64,000 nt of DNA from Gemmatimonadetes bacterium 13_1_20CM_4_69_16 (GCA_001919865.1 MNIR01000058.1:1-64000); one strand, 5' to 3'; numbered from the stretch's first letter, positions 18,527-29,313 are shown. Numbers and translations are program-made. The notes: a model not told the origin generated them from the letters alone.

Positions 18527-19275
18527 CGCAAGCTCGACCGCGTCGGCCTCCAGCTCTACACCGTGCGGCAGGCGATGGAACACGACATGGAAGGGACGCT
18601 CGCCAAGGTCGCCGAGGCCGGCTACGGCGAAGTGGAGTTCGCCGGCTACTTCGGCCACACACCGAAAGAGGTCCGGGCGATGCTCGAGCATCACGGGCTC
18701 GCGGCCCCTTCGGCGCACATGGCATCGCTCGCGCCCGACGAGTGGACCGCGTCGCTCGACGTCGCGAAGGCGATCGGCCACGAATACATCGTCGTCCCGT
18801 GGATTCCCGCGGAGGCGCGCAAAACCTTGGACGGCTTTAAGCGGGTCGCCCAGGACTTCAACCGCGCGGCGGCCCAAGCCCACGACGCCGGCCTGCAGTT
18901 CGCCTACCACAACCACGACTTCGAGTTCGCGCGGACGGAGGGCCGCCTCCCCTACGACGTGCTGATCGCGGAGACCGACCCCAAGCTCGTGCAGTTCGAG
19001 ATCGACTTGTACTGGATGGTCAAGGGCGGTCAGGATCCGCTGGCGTACTTCGCCCGTTTGCCGGGTCGCGTCCCGATGGTGCACGTGAAGGATTCGGCCG
19101 GCCCGCCCGCCCACCGCATGGTGGACGTGGGTGCCGGGAAGATCGACTTCAAGAAGATCTTCGCGCAGCGCGATCAAGCGGGGATCCGGCACTTCTTCGT
19201 CGAGCACGACCAGCCGGCGGACCCGTTCGCGTCCATCCGGGCGAGCTGCGATTACCTGAAGCGGCTTGAGTTCTA

Positions 19276-19276
<1 letters not shown>
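18428..19276 (+). CDS. Sugar phosphate isomerase/epimerase family TIM-barrel protein (exported)
   Basis: 282 residues. The Tat-like start MTDRRDFIKALGAAAVGPT is followed by a Pro-rich stretch (LWPLAPSPYHRAPS) encoded by a word-hairpin arm. The barrel begins at RVGLQLYTVRQAM, with metal-ligand blocks YHNHDFEF, EIDLYW, VHVKD and a closing FFVEHDQP. Such xylose-isomerase-like TIM barrels epimerise, isomerise or cleave keto sugars. The location between two dehydrogenase pairs suggests it processes the 3-keto product. Confidence 0.82.
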
Positions 19277-20160
<884 letters not shown>

Positions 20161-20179
20161 GCAAAGGACGCTCGAGAGC

Positions 20180-21874
20180 ATGACGTTCTTCCCGCAAGCG
20201 AAGGTCTACGACGTCTGTGTCGTCGGCTCGGGGGCGGGCGGCGGCATGGCCGCCTACGCGCTCACCCAGGCGGGAGCCGACGTGATGGTGCTGGAAGCGG
20301 GCGCGCCGTGGGACAACTCCAAGGACTCGGCGATGCTGACCTGGCCCTACGAGTCCCCCCGACGCGGCAAGTCCACCAAGGAGCGACCGTTCGGCGAGTT
20401 CGACGCGTGTATCGGCGGCTGGGAGATCGAGGGCGAGCCCTTCACGCGGGCGCCCGGCACCGAGTTCAGCTGGTGGCGGGCCCGCATGGTGGGGGGGCGC
20501 ACCAACCACTGGGGCCGCATCTCGCTGCGGTTCGGCCCCTACGACTTCAAGCGCAAGAGTCGCGACGGCCTGGGCGACGACTGGCCGATCTCCTACGAGG
20601 ATGTCGCGCCGTACTACGACAAGATCGATCGGCTGATCGGGATCTTCGGCAGCAAGGAGAACCTCCCCAACGAGCCGAACGGCGTGTTCCTGCCGCCGCC
20701 CAAACCGCGCTGTCACGAGCTGCTGGTCAAGCAGGCCGCGGACAAGCTGCGCATCACGTGCATTCCCTCGCGGCTCTCGATCCTGACGCGCCCGCTGAAC
20801 GGCCGGGCCGCGTGTCATTACTGCGGCCAGTGTAACCGCGGCTGCAAGGTCAACGCGAATTTCACCTCCACCAACGTGTTGATCGCCCCGGCGCTCGCCA
20901 CCGGCAAGCTCACGCTCCTGACCAACGCGATGGCGCGCGAGGTGACAGTGGACAAGAGCGGTCGCGCCACCGGCGTCGCCTACGTGGACAAGACGACCGG
21001 CACCGATCAGCATGTCCGGGCGAAGGTGGTGGTGGTCGCGGCGAGCGCGCTCGAGTCCGCCCGACTACTGCTCAACTCCAAGTCGGCGGGGTTCCCGAAC
21101 GGCCTGGCCAACGCGAGCGGCACGGTGGGCAAGTACATCACCGACACGACCGGCACGGACGTGGGAGGGTTCATCCCGAAGATGGTGGACCGCGTGCCGC
21201 ACAACCACGACGGCGTGGGAGGCATGCACCTCTACATGCCGTGGTGGCTGGACAACAAGCAGCTCGACTTCCCGCGCGGTTACCACGTCGAGGTCTGGGG
21301 CGGCGCCCACACGCCGTCCTACGGGTTCATGGGCGGTATTCATCGCTACCCGCCGGGCGGCGGTTACGGGAAGCAGCTCAAGGAAGACTACCGGCGCTAC
21401 TACGGCGCCACGATCGGATTCTCCGGTCGCGGCGAGATGATCCCGAACGACGACAGCTACTGCGAAATCGACCCCCGCACCGTGGACCGTTGGGGCATTC
21501 CCGTGCTGCGCTTCCATTGGAAGTGGTCGGACCACGAGTACAAGCAGGTGAAGCACATGCAGGAGACGTTCCGGGCACTCATTGCCGAAATGGGGGGACA
21601 GGCGTCCTCGCCCATGCCAGGCGCCGAGCGCGGCTACGGCATCGCGGCGGGCGGGACCATCATCCACGAGCTCGGCGGGACACGCATGGGGGACGACGCC
21701 AAGACCTCGGTGCTCAACCGCTGGTGCCAGGCGCACGACTGCAAGAACCTGTTCGTGACCGACGGCGGGCCGTTCGTGTCGCAGGCGGACAAGAACCCCA
21801 CCTGGACTATCCTGGCGCTGTCGCTGCGGACGAGCGAATACATCGCGGACCAAATGAAGAAGGGAGCGCTCTGA
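20180..21874 (+). CDS. GMC-family FAD sugar dehydrogenase, large subunit (second copy)
   Basis: 564 residues. FAD motif VVGSGAGGGMAAYAL, Fe-S-like cysteine run CHYCGQCNRGC (Cys212, 215, 218, 222), and C-terminal FVTDGGPFVSQADKNPTWT. It is diverged from the copy at 16700 (a paralogue with a different substrate pocket), and its subunit-3 partner follows rather than precedes it. It has no signal peptide, so export should depend on that partner. It starts 19 bp after the isomerase gene. Confidence 0.88.
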   Translation: MTFFPQAKVYDVCVVGSGAGGGMAAYALTQAGADVMVLEAGAPWDNSKDSAMLTWPYESPRRGKSTKERPFGEFDACIGGWEIEGEPFTRAPGTEFSWWRARMVGGRTNHWGRISLRFGPYDFKRKSRDGLGDDWPISYEDVAPYYDKIDRLIGIFGSKENLPNEPNGVFLPPPKPRCHELLVKQAADKLRITCIPSRLSILTRPLNGRAACHYCGQCNRGCKVNANFTSTNVLIAPALATGKLTLLTNAMAREVTVDKSGRATGVAYVDKTTGTDQHVRAKVVVVAASALESARLLLNSKSAGFPNGLANASGTVGKYITDTTGTDVGGFIPKMVDRVPHNHDGVGGMHLYMPWWLDNKQLDFPRGYHVEVWGGAHTPSYGFMGGIHRYPPGGGYGKQLKEDYRRYYGATIGFSGRGEMIPNDDSYCEIDPRTVDRWGIPVLRFHWKWSDHEYKQVKHMQETFRALIAEMGGQASSPMPGAERGYGIAAGGTIIHELGGTRMGDDAKTSVLNRWCQAHDCKNLFVTDGGPFVSQADKNPTWTILALSLRTSEYIADQMKKGAL

Positions 21875-22464
21875 TGCAACGTCGCGACGCCGTGCAGGTG
21901 TTGGCCGTGGCGCCGCTGGCCGCGGCATTCCGTTGGGCTCCCGAGTCGGTGCGCGAAGCCTCGGCCCTGGCGCGGACGGCGGTGGCGCGTGGCGCGCCGT
22001 ACGAGCCGAAGCACTTCACCGCGCACGAGTGGGAGACCGTCCGCTTGCTGGTGGACCTGATCATCCCCAAAGACGAGCGCTCGGGGAGCGCCACCGACGC
22101 GGGCGTGCCCGAGTTCATAGACTTCATGGTGGGCGACGACGCGGACCTGGAGACGCCGATTCGCGGCGGGCTGGCCTGGCTCGACCACGAGTGCGATAAC
22201 CGCTACGGCAAGACGCTCGTGGCGAGCAGCGACACCGACCGCACTGCGTTGCTGGACGACATCGCATGGCCGAAGAAGGCGAAGCGGGAGCACTCGGCCG
22301 GCGTCGCGTTTTTCAACAGCTTCCGCGATCTCACCGCCTCGGGCTTCTTCTCGAGCAAGCTGGGCGTGCAGGATTTGCGCTACATCGGCAACACCTTCGT
22401 CTCCGAGTGGAAGGGGTGCCCGCCGGAGGCGCTCGCCAAGCTCGGAGTGACGTACGGAGAGTGA
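21874..22464 (+). CDS. Gluconate 2-dehydrogenase subunit 3 family protein (second copy)
   Basis: 196 residues. Leader MQRRDAVQVLAVAPLAAAFRW (Arg pair, hydrophobic core). The family block FTAHEWETVRLLVDLIIPKD and a C-terminal GVQDLRYIGNTFVSEWKG are present. It overlaps the GMC stop by one base (TGATG). By analogy with sugar dehydrogenases, it brings the GMC subunit through the Tat system. Confidence 0.85.
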   Translation: MQRRDAVQVLAVAPLAAAFRWAPESVREASALARTAVARGAPYEPKHFTAHEWETVRLLVDLIIPKDERSGSATDAGVPEFIDFMVGDDADLETPIRGGLAWLDHECDNRYGKTLVASSDTDRTALLDDIAWPKKAKREHSAGVAFFNSFRDLTASGFFSSKLGVQDLRYIGNTFVSEWKGCPPEALAKLGVTYGE

Positions 22465-22493
22465 CGCCGGGGAATCGGGACGCCGGAAGGGCG

Positions 22494-23735
22494 ATGCCTG
22501 ACAAGCGACTCGGCGTCGGGTTCATCGGAAGCGGCTTCAACGCGCGGTTCCACCTCCAGGCGTTCCAGGCGGTACGCGACGCCGACGTGCTCGGCGTGTG
22601 GAGTCCCACCAGGAAGCGCGCCGAGGAGACGGCCGCGCTGGCGCGCCGGCTCGACCTCGGCCAGACGAAGGCGTACCGGTCCATCGCTGAGATGGTGGCC
22701 GATCCGGCGATCGACGCGCTGTGGCTGTGCGGCCGCAACGACGCGCGCATCGAGAACGTGGAGGAGATCGTCGAGGCGGTGACGCGCGGCAAAGGGCAAC
22801 TCACAGGAGTGGCCTGCGAGAAGCCCCTCGCGCGCAATCTCGCCGAGGCGAAGCGGGTCGCCGAGCTGGTGAAAACGGCCGGTATCACCGACGGCTACCT
22901 GGAGGACCAGGTGTTCGCGCCGGCCGTGGCGCAGGGTCGGGCCATCATCTGGGCGCGGGGCGCGGCCTTGACCGGCCGCCCCTACCTCGCGCGAGCGACC
23001 GAGGAGCACAGCGGGCCACACAGGCCATGGTTCTGGCAAGGGCCGCTGCAGGGCGGCGGCGTGTTGAACGACATGATGTGTCACTCGGCGCTCGTGGTGC
23101 GACACCTGCTGACGCAGCCCGATGCGCCGCTCTCGACCGTGCGGCCCGTCCGGGTGACGGGGCACATCGCAAGCCTCAAGTGGACGCGGCCGGAGTACGC
23201 CAAGCGGTTGCAGCAGACCATGGGCAAAGAGGTGGACTACGCGAAGCATCCGTCGGAAGACTTTGCCAGTGTCATGATCGAGTTCCAGGCGAACGACGGC
23301 GCCACCGTGCTCGGTGAGGCGACCACTTCCTGGAGTTTCGTGGGCGCGGGCCTGCGCCTCTCGGCCGAGCTGCTCGGCCCCGAGTACTCGATGTCGTGGA
23401 ACTCGCTGGACAGCCCGCTCAAGCTGTTCTTCAGCCGCGCAGTGAAGGGAAAAACGGGTGAGGACCTGGTCGAGAAGCAGAACGCCGAGATGGGGTTGAT
23501 GCCCGTGGTGCCAGGCGAGCCGGCGGTGTACGGCTACGAAGCCGAGGACCGGCATTTCGTGCGGGCGTTTTTGGGACGCGAACCGCCGCAGCTCACGTTC
23601 GACGATGGCGTGGAGGTCGTGAAAGTCTTGATGACCGCCTACATGAGCGCCGAGCAGGGGAAGACGCTGGGGTTCCCCCCCAAAGGGCTGGAGACATTCG
23701 TGCCTGCCGTCGCCAAGGGAACATGGAAGCCATGA
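22494..23735 (+). CDS. Gfo/Idh/MocA-family oxidoreductase
   Basis: 413 residues from ATG 22494. N-terminal NAD(P) motif GVGFIGSGFNARFHLQAF and the conserved CEKPLARNLAEA (EKP) motif. The C-terminal alpha/beta domain includes a catalytic-type His region (LNDMMCHSALVV). No signal peptide, so cytoplasmic. Enzymes of this family oxidise or reduce sugars, often at C3, which fits a 3-keto-sugar pathway. It overlaps the DUF1080 gene by 13 bp. Confidence 0.88.
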   Translation: MPDKRLGVGFIGSGFNARFHLQAFQAVRDADVLGVWSPTRKRAEETAALARRLDLGQTKAYRSIAEMVADPAIDALWLCGRNDARIENVEEIVEAVTRGKGQLTGVACEKPLARNLAEAKRVAELVKTAGITDGYLEDQVFAPAVAQGRAIIWARGAALTGRPYLARATEEHSGPHRPWFWQGPLQGGGVLNDMMCHSALVVRHLLTQPDAPLSTVRPVRVTGHIASLKWTRPEYAKRLQQTMGKEVDYAKHPSEDFASVMIEFQANDGATVLGEATTSWSFVGAGLRLSAELLGPEYSMSWNSLDSPLKLFFSRAVKGKTGEDLVEKQNAEMGLMPVVPGEPAVYGYEAEDRHFVRAFLGREPPQLTFDDGVEVVKVLMTAYMSAEQGKTLGFPPKGLETFVPAVAKGTWKP

Positions 23736-24556
23736 ACAAATTGCGGATTGCGGATTTCGGATTGCGGATTCGACGGTCGCTCTTCCAATCCGCAATCCGC
23801 AATCCACGATCCGCAATCGGCTCGCTGGCGCTCCTGGCGCTGGTTTGCAGCCCCGAGCGCTCGGCGGCGCAGCAGTGGCCCGTTCATTCTCTCGACCGCC
23901 CGCGTCCTCCCGTCGTGGATCCCGGGCCCGACCGCCCACCCGTGCCGCCGCCCTCGGACGCGGTCGTGCTGTTCGACGGCAAGGACCTTTCGCAGTGGCA
24001 GTCGCACGACAGCACGCCTGCGAAGTGGGTGGTGCGGGAGGGATACGTCGAGGTCGCCGCCGGCACGGGAGTGATCATGACGAAGCGCGGCTTCGGCAAC
24101 GTTCAACTTCACATCGAGTGGGCGACGCCGACCCCGCCGCGGGGCGAAGGCCAGGAGCGCGGCAACAGCGGCGTGTTCCTGATGAGCCACTACGAAATCC
24201 AGGTGCTCGATTCCTACCACAGCGACACGTATGCCGACGGCCAGGCGGCCGCCGTCTACGGGCAGTCGCCCCCGCTCGTGAATGCGAGCCGCCCGCCCGG
24301 CCAGTGGCAGACGTACGACATCGTGTTTCACCGCCCGCACTTCGCGGCCGACGGCTCGGTGCGGGATTCCGCCCGAGTGACCGTGTTCCACAACGGCGTG
24401 CTGGTGCAGGACAACACGTTCATCACCGGTTGGACGGTGCACGGGAGCCGGGCACATTACCAGCCGCACCCGGACAAGCTGCCGCTCGTGCTCCAGGACC
24501 ACGGCAATCCGGTCCGCTACCGGGACATCTGGGTGCGCGAGCTCCCCGACCACTGA
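23723..24556 (+). CDS. DUF1080 (3-keto-disaccharide hydrolase domain) exported protein
   Basis: 277 residues. Residues about 80-275 are the DUF1080 jelly-roll (VVLFDGKDLSQWQS, GNSGVFLMSHYEIQVLDSY, QWQTYDIVFHRP). This family cleaves 3-keto-glycosides. The leader is odd: residues 6-32 are encoded by a word-hairpin (23741-23818) and read KLRIADFGLRI...IRNPRSAI, followed by a hydrophobic segment (LALLALVCSPERSAAQ) that looks like the real signal peptide. The native start may therefore have been displaced by the insertion. It follows the Gfo/Idh gene with overlap. Confidence 0.85.
   Translation: MEAMNKLRIADFGLRIRRSLFQSAIRNPRSAIGSLALLALVCSPERSAAQQWPVHSLDRPRPPVVDPGPDRPPVPPPSDAVVLFDGKDLSQWQSHDSTPAKWVVREGYVEVAAGTGVIMTKRGFGNVQLHIEWATPTPPRGEGQERGNSGVFLMSHYEIQVLDSYHSDTYADGQAAAVYGQSPPLVNASRPPGQWQTYDIVFHRPHFAADGSVRDSARVTVFHNGVLVQDNTFITGWTVHGSRAHYQPHPDKLPLVLQDHGNPVRYRDIWVRELPDH
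23741..23818. repeat. Word-hairpin element, word GCGGATT, inside a coding sequence
   Basis: The left arm repeats TTGCGGATTGCGGATTTCGG, the right arm repeats AATCCGCAATCCGCAATCC, and a loop of about 10 bp separates them. It is translated as part of the DUF1080 leader. Confidence 0.8.
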
Positions 24557-24563
24557 GGCCCGC

Positions 24564-26204
24564 ATGATCCGATTGCCCGCCAGCGCGTGCCTTGCCGTGC
24601 TGCTCGCTGTGCCGGCCGGCGCGTCGGCCCAACTGGCGGGGGCCTCGACCGCCCCTGCCCTGATCCCGCGCCCCGTTCGCGTGACGGTCAAGCCTGGCAG
24701 CTTTACGCTCAGCGGCGCCACCGTGATCACGACGGACCGCGCGAGCCGCGCGCTGGGCGAGATGCTCGCCGACTATTTCTTCCCTGCGACGGGGTTCCGG
24801 CTCGCCGTGCGGTCGGCGGCCCCCGGGGGCGCCCGCGTGATCTCGGTCGGCCTCGACGCGACCCTGACCGCGCTCGGCGAGGAGGGATACCGGCTGGAGG
24901 TAAGCCCCGCGCGCCTCACGATTCGCGCGGCCCGGCCCGCAGGCGCGTTCTACGCGATCCAGACGCTACGCCAGCTGCTGCCGGCGGCCATCTTCCGCCA
25001 GGCGCGCGTGCCGACCGCCGTCTGGACGATTCCCGCCGTGTCGATCGAAGACTCCCCGCGGTTCCGCTGGCGGGGCATCCACCTGGACGTGGCGCGCCAC
25101 TTCATGCCGAAGGAGTTCGTGAAGAAGCTCGTCGATCTCGCTGCGCTGCATAAGCTCAACCGGCTGCACCTCCACCTGACCGACGACCAGGGGTGGCGTA
25201 TCGAGATCCGCCAGTACCCACGGCTCACCCAAGTAGGCGCGTGGCGGCGCCAGACGATCATCGGGCGGCCGGACCCCGATTCGACCAAGTGGCGCTTCGA
25301 CGGCCAGCCGCACGGCGGCTTCTATACTCAGGACGACATCACGGAGCTGGTCGCGTACGCGCAGGCGCGGTTCGTCACGATCGTGCCGGAGATCGAGATG
25401 CCGGGCCACTCCCAGGCCGCGATCGCGGCGTATCCCGAGCTGGGCAACAAGCCCGACACACTTCCGGTATGGACGGCTTGGGGAGTGGACGAGAACATCC
25501 TCAACCCCGGAGACGCGACGATCCGGTTCGAGCAGAACGTCCTCACCGAGGTGATGGCGCTGTTCCCCGGACGCTGGATCCATGTCGGCGGCGACGAGGC
25601 GCCGAAGACCCAGTGGAAGGCGAGCCCGCTCGCGCAGGCGCGGATCCGCGAGCTCAGCCTCAAGGATGAGGACGAGCTGCAGAGCTACTTCACGCGCCGC
25701 ATGGACGAGTTCCTCACGGCGCACGGTCGCTCGCTCGTGGGCTGGGACGAGATCCTCGAAGGCGGTCTCGCACCCAACGCGGTCGTCATGTCATGGCGCG
25801 GGATAGACGGCGGCATCGCGGCCGCGCGCGCCGGGCACGACGTCGTGATGGCGCCCGGATCGCACACCTACTTCGACCACTACCAGGCCGCCGACACGAC
25901 CGAGCCGCTGGCGATCGGGGGGTTCCTCCCGCTCGACACGGTGTACGCCTACGAGCCCGTCCCGGCGGCCCTCACGCCGGACGAGGCGCGCCACGTGCTC
26001 GGCGCGCAGGGCCAGCTGTGGACCGAATACATCCCCGACGCGAAACGGGCCGAGTACATGGCGTTCCCGAGGGCGTGCGCGCTCGCCGAGGTGCTGTGGA
26101 CGCCGCAGCAGGAAAAGAACTATCCGGATTTCCTGGTCCGGCTCGCCGTGCATCTCGCCCGGCTCGCCGTGCTGGACGTGAACTACCGGCCGCTCAAGAA
26201 CTAA
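24564..26204 (+). CDS. Beta-N-acetylhexosaminidase, GH20
   Basis: 546 residues. Signal peptide to GASAQ. A GH20b domain (about 35-160) precedes the catalytic barrel. The catalytic Asp-Glu pair is in WIHVGGDEAPKTQW, and RWRGIHLDVARHFMP and HLTDDQGWRIEI are the classic GH20 blocks. It releases terminal GlcNAc or GalNAc from glycans in the periplasm or outside. It is next to GH27 and sugar transport genes. Confidence 0.95.
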   Translation: MIRLPASACLAVLLAVPAGASAQLAGASTAPALIPRPVRVTVKPGSFTLSGATVITTDRASRALGEMLADYFFPATGFRLAVRSAAPGGARVISVGLDATLTALGEEGYRLEVSPARLTIRAARPAGAFYAIQTLRQLLPAAIFRQARVPTAVWTIPAVSIEDSPRFRWRGIHLDVARHFMPKEFVKKLVDLAALHKLNRLHLHLTDDQGWRIEIRQYPRLTQVGAWRRQTIIGRPDPDSTKWRFDGQPHGGFYTQDDITELVAYAQARFVTIVPEIEMPGHSQAAIAAYPELGNKPDTLPVWTAWGVDENILNPGDATIRFEQNVLTEVMALFPGRWIHVGGDEAPKTQWKASPLAQARIRELSLKDEDELQSYFTRRMDEFLTAHGRSLVGWDEILEGGLAPNAVVMSWRGIDGGIAAARAGHDVVMAPGSHTYFDHYQAADTTEPLAIGGFLPLDTVYAYEPVPAALTPDEARHVLGAQGQLWTEYIPDAKRAEYMAFPRACALAEVLWTPQQEKNYPDFLVRLAVHLARLAVLDVNYRPLKN

Positions 26205-26231
26205 GGCACTCGGCATCAGGGGAATCGATCG

Positions 26232-27374
26232 ATGCACTCCCGTCTCGCCAAGCCGGTCCTGGCCGCGCTGCTCATCGCCCCGCTCGCCGCGTCGGACCCG
26301 GGCCGCGCCTCCCCCGCCGCCCGCGCCACCCTCGACAACGGCCTGGCGCGCACTCCTCCCATGGGGTGGAACAGCTGGAACCATTTCGGCTGCAACGTGA
26401 GCGAGCAGCTCATCAAGGAAACGGCGGACGCGATCGTGGCCAGCGGAATGCGCGACGCCGCCGGCGCCCTAGTCGCCGACTCCACCCGCTTTCCGCACGG
26501 CATCAAGACGCTGGCGGACTACGTCCACGCCAAGGGCTTGGGATTCGGGATCTACACCGACGCGGGGACCAACACGTGTCAGCGCCGGCCGGGGACCTAC
26601 GGTCACGAGGACCAGGATGCCCGCAGCTTCGCCGCCTGGGGCGTGGACTACGTGAAGGAAGACTGGTGTCACGCGGAGCACCTCGACGCGCCGACCCAGT
26701 ACGCCAAATTCCGCGACGCGCTCGCCAAGGCGGGCCGGCCGATCGTCTTCAGCATCTGCGAATGGGGGTCGAACCAGCCGTGGGAGTGGGCGCCGCAGAT
26801 CGGTAACCTGTGGCGCACGACCGGCGACATCCAAGACAAGTGGTCGTCCATGCTGTCTCTGCTGGATGTCTCGTCGCAGCACGCCAGCGTCGCCCATCCC
26901 GGCGCATGGAACGACCCCGATATGCTGGAGGTGGGGAACGGTGGCATGACGGACGACGAGTACCGCGCCCACTTCAGCCTCTGGGCCATTATGGCGGCGC
27001 CGCTCATGGCCGGCAACGATGTCCGTGCCATGTCCACCGCGACGCGTGACATCCTGACCAACCCCGAGGTGATCGCCGTGGATCAGGACTCGCTCGGAGT
27101 GCAGGGGATGCTCGTGCGGGAGGGCCCGCCCGCGCTCCAGGTCTGGGCGAAGCCGCTCAAGGACGGTGCGCGCGCCGTGGCGTTGCTCAACCGGGGCGAC
27201 ACGTCGGCCACGGTCACCGCGCGCTTTGACCGACTCGGCATCCGCACCGATTCGGCGGCGGTGCGCGATCTGTGGACCCGCGCCGATCGCGGAGCGTTCA
27301 AGCGCGAGTACGGCGCGACCGTGCCGTCGCACGGCGTCGTGCTGCTGCGGATCGCGCCGATCCGAACACCGTAG
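26232..27374 (+). CDS. Alpha-galactosidase-like GH27 protein lacking the DDCW block
   Basis: 380 residues with signal peptide. GH27 motifs TPPMGWNSWNHFGCN, the nucleophile strand WGVDYVKEDWC and the acid/base region GAWNDPDMLEVGNGGM are present, followed by a C-terminal beta domain. But SGMRDA runs directly into AGALVADSTRFPHG. Relatives have about 17 extra residues here, including IDDCW, whose two Asp bind galactose. The junction (about 26451-26464) lies at CGCGACGCC, a word that would also be expected at the far side of the lost segment. Activity is doubtful. Confidence 0.82.
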   Translation: MHSRLAKPVLAALLIAPLAASDPGRASPAARATLDNGLARTPPMGWNSWNHFGCNVSEQLIKETADAIVASGMRDAAGALVADSTRFPHGIKTLADYVHAKGLGFGIYTDAGTNTCQRRPGTYGHEDQDARSFAAWGVDYVKEDWCHAEHLDAPTQYAKFRDALAKAGRPIVFSICEWGSNQPWEWAPQIGNLWRTTGDIQDKWSSMLSLLDVSSQHASVAHPGAWNDPDMLEVGNGGMTDDEYRAHFSLWAIMAAPLMAGNDVRAMSTATRDILTNPEVIAVDQDSLGVQGMLVREGPPALQVWAKPLKDGARAVALLNRGDTSATVTARFDRLGIRTDSAAVRDLWTRADRGAFKREYGATVPSHGVVLLRIAPIRTP

Positions 27375-27452
27375 ACCCCGGCTCACCTCTTGCCCTTCCG
27401 GCAGCGTGAGCCAGTTTAGAACCCGTCCCACGAGACCGGGAGACACCCTGGC

Positions 27453-29300
27453 ATGACACTCCACTGGGTCGACTACGCCATCATGCTGCTGTACTTCGCG
27501 TTCGTGCTCGGCATCGGCGCGATGTTGCGACGCTACGTGCACACCAGCGAGGACTTCTTTCTTTCGGGTCGTTCGATCCCCGCCTGGGTGACCGGGCTCG
27601 CGTTCATCTCGGCGAACCTCGGTGCGCAGGAGGTCATCGGCATGGGCGCGTCGGGCGCCAAGTACGGCATCGCGACGAGCCACTTCTACTGGGTGGGCGC
27701 CATTCCCGCCATGGTGTTCGTCGGCCTGTTCATGATGCCGTTCTACTACGGCTCACGTGCCCGCTCCGTCCCCGAGTACCTGAAGCTGCGGTTCGACGAG
27801 AAGACCCGGGCCGTGAACGCCATATCGTTCGCCGTCATGACGGTGTTCTCGTCCGGCATTTCGCTGTACGCGATGGGGAAGCTGCTCAATCTGCTGCTGG
27901 GGTGGAGCTTCGACGCCAGCATCCTCGTCGCCGGCGGTATCGTGCTCGGGTACATCTTCTTGGGCGGCCTCACCAGCGCCATCTACAACGAGGTGTTGCA
28001 GTTCTTCCTCATCGTGTTCGGCTTCGCCCCGCTGGTGTTCCTGGGACTGCGCGACGTGGGCGGCTGGACCGGCCTCTCGGCGCGGCTGGCCGAGCACGCG
28101 ACGGCGACCGGCTTCGCGGCCGGCGCTTACACCCGGAGCTGGGCCTTCATGGGGAACGCGTCCGCAAACCCCGTGGGCGTGGAGTGGTTCGGGCTGGTCA
28201 TGGGCCTGGGCTTCGTGCTGTCGTTCGGGTACTGGTGCACCGACTTCCTGGTGGTGCAACGCGCCATGGCGGCGAACTCGATGACCGCCGCCCGCCGCAC
28301 GCCGCTCATCGCCGCGCTGCCCAAGATGTGCTTTCCGTTCCTCGTGATCCTCCCCGGCATGCTCGCCCTGGTGGTGAGCGCGTCGAGCGGGGTGCGGCCC
28401 CGCCCCCCGCTCGAGGGCGCGCCCGCCGTGTCGGCGACCGCGGCCGCCGCCCCGGCCGCCCCGGCCCCCGGCGATCCCGCGCCGGCTTCCCTCCCCCCGG
28501 CGCGAGGCATCGTCCCGCCGAAGATCGATGCGCGCACCGGCCAGCCGGTGCTCGACGCGCGTGGCCGCGTGGTTCTCGACTACGACCTCGCCACGCCGAT
28601 GATGCTGGTGCACTTCTTCCCCGCGGGGCTGCTCGGGCTCGGGCTCACGGCGCTGCTCGCCTCGTTCATGTCGGGGATGGCCGGGAACGTGACCGCCTTC
28701 AACACCGTGTGGACCTACGACCTGTACCAGAGCTACGTGCGGCCCGGCGCGGCGGACTCGCATTACCTCGCGATGGGCCGCTTCGCCACGGTGTTCGGCG
28801 TCGCGATCTCGATCGCGGCAGCCTACGTCGCGGCCTCGTTCAACAACATCATGGACTTCCTGCAGCTCGTGTTCGCGTTCGTGAACGCGCCGCTGTTCGC
28901 GACCTTCGCGCTCGGGATGTTCTGGCCGCGCGCCACCGGACACGGGGCGTTCACCGGACTCCTGTCCGGCACCCTCGCCGCGGCGGTGCATCACGGGATC
29001 TCACTCCCCGCGGGTGCGCACGTCGGCGTGAAGGGCGGCTACCTCGGCGTCCTGACCACCTATCCGAGCGAGCTGGCGCAGACGTTCTGGACGGCGATCG
29101 CGGCGTGGGTCACCTGCTTTGTGGTCACGATCGTCGTGAGCTCGTTCACTCAGCCCCGTCCCGCGGAAGCACTGCGCGGTCTCGTGTACGGGCTGACGCC
29201 CAAGCCCACCGACGACGTGAAGCAGTGGTACGAGCGACCCGGCACGCTGGCGGTGATCGTGCTGACGCTGACGCTCGCCTTGAACCTGATCTTCTTCTAG
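27453..29300 (+). CDS. Sodium:solute symporter (SSS family)
   Basis: 615 residues, about 14 membrane segments. It has the SSS signature-like GLTSAIYNEVLQFFLIVFGF and the sodium-site helix FISANLGAQEVIGMGASGAK. A loop of about 65 residues near 310-375 is Ala/Pro-rich (ATAAAAPAAPAPGDPAPASL) and looks like an insert between helices 8 and 9. SSS members in such islands import sugars or sugar acids. It probably takes up products of the glycoside-cleaving enzymes. Confidence 0.9.
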   Translation: MTLHWVDYAIMLLYFAFVLGIGAMLRRYVHTSEDFFLSGRSIPAWVTGLAFISANLGAQEVIGMGASGAKYGIATSHFYWVGAIPAMVFVGLFMMPFYYGSRARSVPEYLKLRFDEKTRAVNAISFAVMTVFSSGISLYAMGKLLNLLLGWSFDASILVAGGIVLGYIFLGGLTSAIYNEVLQFFLIVFGFAPLVFLGLRDVGGWTGLSARLAEHATATGFAAGAYTRSWAFMGNASANPVGVEWFGLVMGLGFVLSFGYWCTDFLVVQRAMAANSMTAARRTPLIAALPKMCFPFLVILPGMLALVVSASSGVRPRPPLEGAPAVSATAAAAPAAPAPGDPAPASLPPARGIVPPKIDARTGQPVLDARGRVVLDYDLATPMMLVHFFPAGLLGLGLTALLASFMSGMAGNVTAFNTVWTYDLYQSYVRPGAADSHYLAMGRFATVFGVAISIAAAYVAASFNNIMDFLQLVFAFVNAPLFATFALGMFWPRATGHGAFTGLLSGTLAAAVHHGISLPAGAHVGVKGGYLGVLTTYPSELAQTFWTAIAAWVTCFVVTIVVSSFTQPRPAEALRGLVYGLTPKPTDDVKQWYERPGTLAVIVLTLTLALNLIFF

Positions 29301-29313
29301 CCCAGGAGGCGGC

